19,535 nt of DNA from JABWBR01 sp036741235 (GTDB taxonomy: Bacteria > Bacteroidota > Bacteroidia > Chitinophagales > Saprospiraceae), in the NCBI GenBank assembly GCA_036741235.1, contig DAINSQ010000091.1:1-19535 (forward strand), read 5' to 3'. Every line of letters starts with the position of its first letter. Positions within the stretch are counted from its first letter, which is position 1. A program made the translations under genes and the position numbers. Under the pieces are notes generated by a model that worked only from the letters and a program-made list of their open reading frames with translations, did no database searches and was not told the DNA's origin. Shown here piece by piece: positions 1-6,028 of this stretch.

Positions 1-34
1 CGACTCTGCGAGCAGGGACATTTATTCCTGTACG

Positions 35-109
35 CATAAACTCATAAACCTATAAACTTATAAACGAACCGACAACAGAGAACAACCTACAACCCGGAAC
101 CGACAAACC
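35..109. repeat. Low-complexity dispersed repeat, copy 1 (overlaps tlyA 3' end)
   Basis: Positions 35-65 are roughly 7-bp TATAAAC(C/T) units, followed by CGAACC and then ACAACCTACAAC-like units to about 109. Read on the minus strand, the order (gtcggttccgggttgtag, later ggttcgtttata) closely matches the plus strand at 3626-3677 and resembles 2081-2160. The right part is coding: it supplies the final codons and stop of tlyA. Confidence 0.7.
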
Positions 110-827
110 ACCCCAAATACTCCACATTCTTCAGCTGCCCATCCGCATCGGTGGGGATATGGGTTTTGAGTATAAAGCCTTGTTTTTTAGCGCATAATTT
201 TATTTTCTCCAGCACTTGCAGGCGGATGGCCTCGTCCTTAACAATGCCCTTTTTTAGTTTGATTCGTTCATCCAGTTCAAACTGCGGTTTGATCAGGGCG
301 ATCACCTGGCCGTCGGGGGCCATCAGGGGGGGCAGACAAGGGAAAATGTGGCACAAACTGATAAATGACACATCGATAACAACCCAGTCTACAGGGCCAT
401 AGGGTAGGGTAGTGGGGGGCAGTTCCCGGATGTCGGTTTTCTCCAGCGACAATACGCGAGAGTCAGCGAGCAGGGAAGGATCGAGTTGGCCGGCGCCGAC
501 GTCTACGGCTGTCACGTGTCTGGCGCCGTGTTGCAGGGCGCAATCGGTGAAGCCCCCGGTTGAAGCGCCGATGTCGAGCACGGTTTTGTCCTGGAAGTCG
601 AGTTGAAAGCTGTGAATGGCCTTTTCCAGCTTGAGTCCGCCGCGGCCTACATAGCGCAGCGGCGGCGCTTGCATCGTTACCGTGTCGGCCTCGCCCACCT
701 GCTGCGATGCCTTCAGCGCCGGTTTGCCGTTGACGGCCACCAAACCCTTGTCGATGGCCAGCCGCGCTTTTTCGCGCGATGCGACCATCCCGTTGGCAAC
801 CAGGTAGGTGTCGAGGCGTTGTGACAT
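87..827 (-). CDS. tlyA: TlyA-family rRNA 2'-O-methyltransferase
   Basis: 246-aa protein of the TlyA/hemolysin A family, known as SAM-dependent cytidine-2'-O methyltransferases of 16S/23S rRNA. An S4 RNA-binding domain occupies about residues 1-60 (starts RLDTYLVANGMVASREKA). The Rossmann FtsJ-like domain follows, with SAM motif VLDIGASTGGFTDCAL at 83-98. The family catalytic K-D-K-E tetrad appears intact: K66 (GRGGLK), D152 (VVIDVSF), K180 (ALIKPQF) and E236 (NVEYLGW). Length is normal. The ATG start is preceded by an AAGGA-like stretch. The last five residues (VGSGL) and the TAG stop lie inside a low-complexity repeat also found at 3626-3677, so the original C-terminus may have been replaced. 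The gene stands alone: the terminator of the upstream fasciclin gene lies between them. Confidence 0.95.
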   Translation of the reverse strand: MSQRLDTYLVANGMVASREKARLAIDKGLVAVNGKPALKASQQVGEADTVTMQAPPLRYVGRGGLKLEKAIHSFQLDFQDKTVLDIGASTGGFTDCALQHGARHVTAVDVGAGQLDPSLLADSRVLSLEKTDIRELPPTTLPYGPVDWVVIDVSFISLCHIFPCLPPLMAPDGQVIALIKPQFELDERIKLKKGIVKDEAIRLQVLEKIKLCAKKQGFILKTHIPTDADGQLKNVEYLGWFVGSGL

Positions 828-859
828 GATAAAGATCCTTGTTTTTCGCCCCTAAAGGT

Positions 860-895
860 AAAAAAAAAGGAGCCAAGCAACGACGCCCGGCTCCT
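860..895 (-). terminator. Rho-independent terminator of the fasciclin gene
   Basis: On the minus strand AGGAGCC (895-889) pairs with GGCTCCT (874-868) around a 14-nt loop, and the arm runs straight into a nine-T tract (868-860). It lies about 30 nt downstream of the fasciclin stop codon, in the right orientation for a classic intrinsic terminator. A weak -7-like TACCTTTA (860-853, one mismatch to TAnnTTTG) follows the T tract and might start tlyA transcription. Confidence 0.88.
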
Positions 896-925
896 CAACA
901 GTACTATCGACTATTTTTTCTACTC

Positions 926-1861
926 TTACAAATTCTCGGGTAAAATCACCTTGTTGATCACGTGGATCACGCCGTTGGTGGCTTGTACGTCGGTGAGTAC
1001 AACCGTGGCAATTTCGCCTTTGGCGTCGGTGATGGTTACGTTGTTGCCGCTGATATTGACGGTAAAGGTTTCGCCGTTAACCGTCGTTACCGTTTGGCCG
1101 TTGGTCAGCGCTGATGAGCGCACGTTGCCGGCAGCTACGTGATAAGTCAGCACTTTCGACAGTTGCTCGGGCGTGAGACCGGCAGTTACGCCTGCGATAG
1201 CCTCGAATGCACTGTTGAGCGGAGCAAATACCGTAAACGGACCAGTACCGGAAAGCACTGTCGTCAAATTGCCCGAAGCGGCGCCCAGGGCGCCTACCAA
1301 CTGCGTGAAGTTGGAATTGGCGGCGGCGTGGCCTACTACGTCAAGCGGCAGGAGCACTTTATCGATGACGTGGATAACGCCGTTTTTGCCTACGATGTCG
1401 GCAGTGGTTACTGTGGCATTACCGTTGATTTTTACCTGGTTGCCCGTCTTTTCGATCAGGATGGCCAGTTGCGAGTTGCCCGGACCGGTCTGTGCCGCCG
1501 TAGTAGCATACGTCTGACCTGCGGCAATCTCGCCGGATTCAATCTGGGCGCCGCCCAATACGTGGTAAAGAAGAATTTCTTCCAACTGGTCGTCGGTGAG
1601 GGTGTTCAGGTTGACGCCCAAGGCCTGGAAAGCGGCATTCGTGGGGGCAAAAACCGTAAACGGACCGTCGCCGTTGAGTACGTCGTCGAGGTTGACGCGC
1701 TGCAGAGCGCCCACCAGGGTGCTGAACTGCGGATCGTCAGCGGCAATTTCAGTGATCGTTTGGATGGCAATCGAAGGTTCGTCTTCGTCGTCACAAGCAG
1801 AGAAAGCTAATACGGCTACAGCCAGAAAGAGTGCGTTGATAAACCATTTTGTTTTCGACAT
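926..1861 (-). CDS. Two-domain fasciclin (FAS1) lipoprotein
   Basis: 311-aa exported protein. A lipoprotein signal peptide ends at a FSAC lipobox (Cys23), followed by an acidic DDEDE linker, which suits surface or periplasmic anchoring. Two FAS1 domains follow at about residues 35-172 and 177-311. Each has the family's GPFTVFAP H1-like box, a LxYHV segment and the closing NGVIHVIxKVxLP box, so the protein is an internal duplication. FAS1 domains are known for adhesion and matrix interactions; the ligand here is unknown. The gene is monocistronic: its own terminator lies downstream and a repeat-filled gap upstream. I found no convincing TAnnTTTG promoter within 150 bp upstream. Confidence 0.93.
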   Translation of the reverse strand: MSKTKWFINALFLAVAVLAFSACDDEDEPSIAIQTITEIAADDPQFSTLVGALQRVNLDDVLNGDGPFTVFAPTNAAFQALGVNLNTLTDDQLEEILLYHVLGGAQIESGEIAAGQTYATTAAQTGPGNSQLAILIEKTGNQVKINGNATVTTADIVGKNGVIHVIDKVLLPLDVVGHAAANSNFTQLVGALGAASGNLTTVLSGTGPFTVFAPLNSAFEAIAGVTAGLTPEQLSKVLTYHVAAGNVRSSALTNGQTVTTVNGETFTVNISGNNVTITDAKGEIATVVLTDVQATNGVIHVINKVILPENL

Positions 1862-2169
1862 GATTCTGTCAGTTTTTGGTAGTGATTGAATTTATCAACT
1901 ACAACAGACTCGTCATGCCCTTGTTCCGGCAATCCGATTGTATTGACAGTAATTGTCACAAACCGCGTTCTCTTGCCTTTTTTGCAAACAAAATGGTAAG
2001 AATGCTGTTAAAGGCCGCTTCTCTGTTCTCTGTTGGTTTATAGGTTTATTGGTTTATTGGTTTATTGGACATTCTTAATCATAAACCAATAAACGCTTAA
2101 ACTTATAAACGAACCTACCTACAACCTACAACCTACAACCTACAACATAGAACCTACAACGCCTCCCCG
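1862..2169. repeat. Intergenic region with long imperfect inverted repeat (dispersed repeat copy 2)
   Basis: No gene is seen here. Positions 1862-2017 are the fasciclin leader without a recognisable motif. Positions 2019-2068 contain GTTCTCTGTTGG followed by TTTATAGG and three TTTATTGG units. Positions 2081-2160 are broadly the reverse complement: ATAAACCAATAAACGC, TATAAACGAACC, then three exact ACAACCT heptamers and one variant (2121-2148), then ATAGAACCTACAAC. The arms flank a loop of about 12 nt near 2069-2080. The right arm resembles the repeats at 35-109 and 3626-3677. Confidence 0.75.
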
Positions 2170-2637
2170 CTATTTCAACGTTTTCAGGTCAATTTCCCGG
2201 TTGGTTTCGTAGTGAAAACCCTGATCTTCCTGACCTTCATCCTGCCAGCCCTTCATCACCCGGATGATATCGCCATCGCGGACGGCATAGAAATAATCGC
2301 CGGCGCCGGCCCACCAGCCGCCGCAGGCTGCGATGGCATCGGCGGGGATATCGTATTGGGCATAGCTGTCGGGCCCGATTACGTCGCAGGCCTGAATATC
2401 GGCAATCTTGATGCGGCTATCGTTGATTTGGATAAATACCTGGCTGTTGGGGTTTTCGTATTCATCCATCAGTGTGTGGCAGATGAACGTAACTACCGAC
2501 ACAGTCGGCGCGGTATCTGTACTCCGGGAAGTTATATCCTGATTGACATCCTGTTGCCCCTCTGCCTCCTGGTTCGAAGATCCCGAGGGTTGGCATTGCC
2601 AGATCGCCAATAACAAAAAGAGAAATGCGTATCTCAT
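2170..2637 (-). CDS. Putative lipoprotein, function unknown
   Basis: 155-aa protein with a short hydrophobic leader and Cys15 (AIWQC, a loose lipobox), then a Ser/Gln/Asp-rich linker. The mature region has few hallmarks; a Cys pair and a GGWWAG stretch in mid-protein stand out. I do not recognise the family. The start codon lies only 4 bp downstream of the stop of the oxygenase gene, so the two are almost certainly cotranscribed and probably translationally coupled. This is the last gene of that pair. Confidence 0.75.
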   Translation of the reverse strand: MRYAFLFLLLAIWQCQPSGSSNQEAEGQQDVNQDITSRSTDTAPTVSVVTFICHTLMDEYENPNSQVFIQINDSRIKIADIQACDVIGPDSYAQYDIPADAIAACGGWWAGAGDYFYAVRDGDIIRVMKGWQDEGQEDQGFHYETNREIDLKTLK

Positions 2638-2641
2638 GTAA

Positions 2642-3601
2642 TTATTTTTTTAGGCCGATTTCGCGAAGTCGCTCGTTGAGGTATTCGCCGGCGGTGATGG
2701 GCTCGTAAGCCAATGGGTGCTTCTCATCGATGCAACCGGGCAGGCAACTCAGGTCCATTTCGCTGCGCGGGTGCAGGAAAAACGGTATCGACAGGCGCGG
2801 CAGATGCCATTCTTCACGCGGCGGGTTCACAACGCGGTGGGTAGTCGACTTCAGGTAATTGTTGGTCAGCCGTTGCAACATGTCGCCTACATTAATCACG
2901 ATTTCGTCTTCTTCGGGTACAATGTCGAGCCATTGGTTTTCTTTGTTGAGCAATTGCAAACCTCCTGCCGAAGCGCCCACGAGCAGGGTAATGAGGTTGA
3001 TATCCTCGTGTTGCTCGGCGCGTATGGCCGATGCCGGCTCCTGCGTAATCGGCGGATAGTGGATAGCCCGCAGAATGCTGTTGCCGTTGTGTATTTGCTT
3101 GTCGAAAAAATCTTCTTCCAACTCCAGGTGCAAAGCTATGGCCCGAAGCAAATGGCCGCCGGCTTGTTCAAAGGCCTTGTAGAGTTGCATGCCCAGTTTT
3201 GGAAATTCGGGCAATTCGGCCACCTGTACGTTGTCGGGGTAATCGGCTTTGCTGACCGAGCCGTCGCTGACTTCCTGTCCGATCTGAAAAAACTCCTTCA
3301 GGTCGGCCACTTTTGATTGCTTGGCGTGTTCTTTGCCAAAGGAGGTATACCCCCGCTGCCCCGCCAACTCCGGAATCTCATACCGGCGTTTGACTTCGAC
3401 GGGCAGTGCGAAAAATGCCTTGGAGGCCGCGTAAAAGTCGTCGACCAAATGCTTGGGTATGCCGTGGTTGACTACCCCCACAAACCCGATTTCGTGAAAG
3501 GCTTTGCCCAGATTAGCTACAAAAGCCTGCCGCTGCGCCTGGTCGCCCTTCACAAAGGTTGATAAGTCTACTAGTGGTATTGCTCTGTTTGTATTTGTCA
3601 T
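2642..3601 (-). CDS. 2-oxoglutarate/Fe(II)-dependent oxygenase, isopenicillin N synthase-like
   Basis: 319-aa cytosolic enzyme of the IPNS/2OG-Fe(II) oxygenase superfamily. The N-terminal DIOX_N-type region (IPLVDLSTF at 8-16, EIGFVGVVNHGIP at 37-49) precedes a double-stranded beta-helix core. Iron ligands are visible as H198 and D200 (QHEDINLITLL) and H255 (STTHRVVNP); R269-L-S271 is the RxS motif expected to bind the 2-oxoglutarate carboxylate. The tail ends with a YLNERLREIGLKK helix. Length and motif spacing are normal for the family. The substrate cannot be read from sequence: close bacterial relatives are simply annotated as 2OG-Fe(II) oxygenases. It heads a two-gene unit with the lipoprotein at 2170-2637. 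Confidence 0.93.
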   Translation of the reverse strand: MTNTNRAIPLVDLSTFVKGDQAQRQAFVANLGKAFHEIGFVGVVNHGIPKHLVDDFYAASKAFFALPVEVKRRYEIPELAGQRGYTSFGKEHAKQSKVADLKEFFQIGQEVSDGSVSKADYPDNVQVAELPEFPKLGMQLYKAFEQAGGHLLRAIALHLELEEDFFDKQIHNGNSILRAIHYPPITQEPASAIRAEQHEDINLITLLVGASAGGLQLLNKENQWLDIVPEEDEIVINVGDMLQRLTNNYLKSTTHRVVNPPREEWHLPRLSIPFFLHPRSEMDLSCLPGCIDEKHPLAYEPITAGEYLNERLREIGLKK

Positions 3602-3745
3602 GAGTAGGTGGAATTTTTGTCGGTTGTCAGTTCCAGGTTGTAGGTTCTATGTTGTAGGTTCGTTTATGGGTTTACGCAAAGTCGCCGTTTCGACTCCGCT
3701 CAACGACCGGTAAAGATCGCACAGTCACAAAGAGTCGCACAGTCG
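3602..3745. repeat. Repeat-filled intergenic gap (dispersed repeat copy 3 plus TCGCACAGTC repeats)
   Basis: Positions 3626-3677 (GTCAGTTCCAGG, TTGTAGGTTCTATG, TTGTAGGTTCGTTTATGGG) match the minus strand of the repeat at 35-109, here in inverted orientation. Positions 3717-3726 and 3735-3744 are exact direct copies of TCGCACAGTC, 18 bp apart. The second copy ends 1 bp before the TAG stop (3748-3746) of the neighbouring lipoprotein gene. No promoter matching the Bacteroidota consensus was found for the oxygenase gene. Confidence 0.7.
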
Positions 3746-4246
3746 CTACTGCCCTCCCTTCAGCACTTGACTGAAAATATTCCTGTAAAAATCAACGCCT
3801 TGTTGCGTCAATTTATTGGCATACACCTTTTTGCCATTTTTATAAAAAACATAACACACGCACTGCTCGTCGAGGTACAAATCGGCGTCGAGCACGTTTT
3901 TGCCTTCCACCTGGAAAAACACGTGACCGATGGGTTTGCAGGCGGTAGTGAGTAGCGGCGTTTCCTCGGCGATATGACCGATCGTGGATTGGATAGCCAG
4001 CTTCTCGCTTTGGTTCATCGAGAAATTGAAATCATAAAAGATGAAGTCGATATAATCGCAGGTATTCCAAAGTTGTTCAAGTTCTTTCAGCGGAATACTT
4101 GGGTATTGCTCGGTAGGCGTAGCCGGGGCTGCGGGGGCTGCGGGGGCCGCCGGAGCGGCAGTCGAATCCTGCGTTTTATCGGATGACTGTTGGCAGGCGC
4201 CTGCCAACAACAGCAGCAAAGCCGCCAGGTAAAAATATCGCGTCAT
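3746..4246 (-). CDS. Putative lipoprotein with Ala-Pro linker, function unknown
   Basis: 166-aa protein. The signal peptide ends in a canonical lipobox (LAGAC, Cys18). A low-complexity linker of AAP repeats at about residues 30-43 follows, encoded by a 9-bp GC-rich tandem repeat (4122-4157). The mature domain (about 48-166) has four Cys, two of them in CVC spacing, and a conserved-looking stretch DLYLDEQCVCYVFYKNGKK. Family not recognised. The gene starts 12 bp downstream of the stop of the beta-barrel gene at 4259, so the two probably form an operon. That fits an envelope role; anything more specific would be a guess. Confidence 0.82.
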   Translation of the reverse strand: MTRYFYLAALLLLLAGACQQSSDKTQDSTAAPAAPAAPAAPATPTEQYPSIPLKELEQLWNTCDYIDFIFYDFNFSMNQSEKLAIQSTIGHIAEETPLLTTACKPIGHVFFQVEGKNVLDADLYLDEQCVCYVFYKNGKKVYANKLTQQGVDFYRNIFSQVLKGGQ

Positions 4247-4258
4247 AGCTGGTTGAAA

Positions 4259-4846
4259 TTAAAAAGAATAAATACCCCTGATGCCTATTGATCGGCCAAA
4301 GAAAGGGGATGCTTCTTTGTCGGCCTGCAAATTATTCAAATAGCGGCTCCAACGCACGTCGAGGCCCCATTTTTCAGTAAAGTTAAAAGTTACGCCCAAA
4401 ATCAGCGAAAAGATATCCGGATTCAGGGTCTCAAAATCGGTAATATCGGCGCCGCTGAAATCGATGACCTTGTAATTGATAAGTCGGGCATAGGAAAAAC
4501 CCGCGCCAACCCTGAACTTCCAGTCGCTGAAATGAATCAATACCGGCGCTTCCACGAAATTAAGCCGGATGCTCTCGTAATTGGAAAGGGGGTCGTCGGT
4601 GCGCGTGCGATGACTGCCCTGCTGCGAGTACAGCATCTCCACGCCCAACTGCCAGCGCTTGCCCATCAGTGCGGCCACCCGCCCGCCGGCGTTAATGCCA
4701 ACCTGGTGAAAGCCCCCCAGTTTGTCGCCGTCGATCTGCGACATATTGAAGCCGCCGACCAGGCTCGCCTTGAATCGCTGTGCCAAAACATCCTGCGGCA
4801 AAACACTTGCTAAAAATAGCAGCCCAAACAATAGCCATTTACCCAT
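4259..4846 (-). CDS. Outer-membrane beta-barrel (PorT-like) protein
   Basis: 195 aa from the ATG at 4846. The signal peptide (MGKWLLFGLLFLASVLPQDVLA, cut near AQ) is followed by alternating amphipathic strands such as SLVGGFNMSQIDG and the turn motif GVTFNFTEKWGLDVRWSRY. The protein ends in Phe (GIRGIYSF), which suits a BAM recognition signal. This fits the small porin/PorT-like 8-stranded barrels common in Bacteroidota. A GTG at 4867 would add seven residues, but it overlaps the candidate -7 box at 4867-4874 and would lie upstream of the predicted transcript start, so I prefer ATG 4846. It heads a probable operon with the downstream lipoprotein. Confidence 0.87.
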   Translation of the reverse strand: MGKWLLFGLLFLASVLPQDVLAQRFKASLVGGFNMSQIDGDKLGGFHQVGINAGGRVAALMGKRWQLGVEMLYSQQGSHRTRTDDPLSNYESIRLNFVEAPVLIHFSDWKFRVGAGFSYARLINYKVIDFSGADITDFETLNPDIFSLILGVTFNFTEKWGLDVRWSRYLNNLQADKEASPFFGRSIGIRGIYSF

Positions 4847-4853
4847 GTCCTTG

Positions 4854-4861
4854 TATTTTTG
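4854..4861 (+). promoter_or_regulatory. Candidate -7 element for the small-protein/hydrolase operon
   Basis: TATTTTTG matches TAnnTTTG exactly and lies 20 nt before ATG 4882, so the transcript would start near 4867. I see no good TTTG at the -33 distance, so this is weaker than the opposite promoter. It lies just upstream of the divergent beta-barrel start codon and overlaps the expected start point of that gene's transcript. Confidence 0.45.
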
Positions 4862-4866
4862 TTTCA

Positions 4867-4899
4867 CAAAATTAATTTTCGATGTTTAAATACACGAAA
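4867..4899 (-). promoter_or_regulatory. Candidate Bacteroidota promoter for the beta-barrel/lipoprotein operon
   Basis: On the minus strand, TAATTTTG (4874-4867) fits the -7 consensus TAnnTTTG exactly. About 20 nt upstream is TTTCG (4899-4895), a one-mismatch -33 element. The expected start is near 4861, giving a leader of about 15 nt to ATG 4846. It faces the plus-strand -7 box at 4854-4861. Confidence 0.55.
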
Positions 4900-5190
4900 C
4901 ACAATTTGAAAAAACTGGAATCGCTTTTTGAAGAACTGCAATATACCGTTCGTTATGAAAAAGGCAATTTCCAGTCGGGCTATTGTATCCTGGAAAACAA
5001 AAAAGTTGTAGTGATCAATAAATTTTATGAAACAGAAGGCCGGATTAATTGTCTTCTTGAAATACTCGGCACTATTGAATTTGATTCCGGCAAGCTGAGC
5101 GAGCCTTCGCTCAAGTTGTACAAGCAAATAGACAACCCCGCAGCACCCGATGAAGAAGAAGTAGAATCAACAACAGTAAACCCGTCATAA
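4882..5190 (+). CDS. Small conserved-looking protein of unknown function
   Basis: 102-aa soluble protein without signal peptide or membrane segment. It has a basic helical start (MFKYTKHNLKKLESLFEEL), then an alternating beta-rich core (GNFQSGYCILENKKVVVINKF) and a helical segment (RINCLLEILGTI). The tail is acidic and Ser/Thr-rich and looks disordered. I cannot assign a family. The ATG fits the promoter at 4854-4861. The stop is 4 bp before the candidate start of the metallo-hydrolase, so the genes are probably cotranscribed and translationally coupled; a functional link with the hydrolase is inference only. Confidence 0.85.
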   Translation: MFKYTKHNLKKLESLFEELQYTVRYEKGNFQSGYCILENKKVVVINKFYETEGRINCLLEILGTIEFDSGKLSEPSLKLYKQIDNPAAPDEEEVESTTVNPS

Positions 5191-5194
5191 AAAT

Positions 5195-5977
5195 ATTACG
5201 GCCATCGAAGTACAGGTCACATTACTGGGTACAGGGACTTCGCAGGGCGTTCCTGTCATCGGTTGTCGCTGCGAGGTGTGTACCTCTGCCGACCCCCGCG
5301 ACAACCGTTTGCGCACCTCGGCCATGGTGCGGGTGGGCCCCGTTACGCTGGTCATCGACTGCGGTCCCGATTTCCGCCAGCAGATGCTCCGGGAGAATAT
5401 CAACTCCATCGACGGCATTTTAATCACCCACGAGCACAACGACCATGTTATCGGCCTCGACGATGTGCGCCCTTTTAATTTTTTGCAACGGCGCGATATG
5501 CCTGTGTATGCCGTGCCCCGGGTCGCCCACGAATTGCGGCAGCGCTTTGCCTATGCCTTTTCGCACCAGCCCTATCCCGGCGCGCCCATGATCAAGCTGG
5601 AGTATATAGCCAATAATGAGCCATTTCTGGCGGCGGGCGTGCCGGTTATTCCGGTGGAGGCCCAACACGGACCACTGCCGGTGCTGGGTTTTCGCATCGG
5701 CAATTTTGTGTACCTCACCGATGTGCGCACAATGGCCGATGAGGAAATCGACAAAATCAGGGGTTGCCACACGCTGATCCTCAACGCCCTGCACCATGCC
5801 CCGCATTATTCGCATCTCAACCTGGAACAAGCCCTGGAACTCATTGAGATAATCGGCCCGCAACGCGCCTATCTCACCCATATGAGCCACCACATGGGGC
5901 GCCATGCCGTAGTAAACGAGCAATTGCCCCCTCGTGTCGGGATGGGTTATGACGGTCTCTCCTTTCTGGTGCCTTGA
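5195..5977 (+). CDS. MBL-fold metallo-hydrolase, PhnP-like
   Basis: About 260 aa if translation begins at ATT 5195. The N-terminus carries the typical family start VTLLGTGTSQGVPVIGC followed by CRCEVC (C24, C26, C29), which in PhnP-type phosphodiesterases helps bind a structural zinc. Metal motif HEHNDH is at 79-84; a further H is in AQHGPLPVLGF, D in VYLTDV, and a late H in LTHMSHHMG. The fold predicts a metal-dependent phosphodiesterase or related hydrolase; the substrate is unknown. The reading frame opens at 5180 and contains no ATG, GTG or TTG before GTG 5276, which would delete the first 27 residues including the conserved GTGTSQG loop and two Cys. ATT 5195, 4 nt after the upstream stop, is therefore the best start. 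Confidence 0.88.
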   Translation: MTAIEVQVTLLGTGTSQGVPVIGCRCEVCTSADPRDNRLRTSAMVRVGPVTLVIDCGPDFRQQMLRENINSIDGILITHEHNDHVIGLDDVRPFNFLQRRDMPVYAVPRVAHELRQRFAYAFSHQPYPGAPMIKLEYIANNEPFLAAGVPVIPVEAQHGPLPVLGFRIGNFVYLTDVRTMADEEIDKIRGCHTLILNALHHAPHYSHLNLEQALELIEIIGPQRAYLTHMSHHMGRHAVVNEQLPPRVGMGYDGLSFLVP

Positions 5978-5993
5978 TGTTTCGCAGTTGCCA

Positions 5994-6024
5994 TTGCTTT
6001 TATACCCTCAATACCCTATTTTTG
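5994..6024 (+). promoter_or_regulatory. Candidate Bacteroidota promoter of the HlyD-family gene
   Basis: ATTG ending at 5996, a 20-nt spacer, then TATTTTTG (6017-6024), an exact TAnnTTTG. The transcript should start within a few bases of 6029, which is the first ATG of the gene. Either the mRNA is leaderless or translation starts at ATG 6083. Confidence 0.6.
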
Positions 6025-6028
6025 AGTT

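Noticed and set aside
2081..2160. CRISPR-like array
   Set aside because: The units are only 7-8 bp, directly adjacent and without unique spacers.
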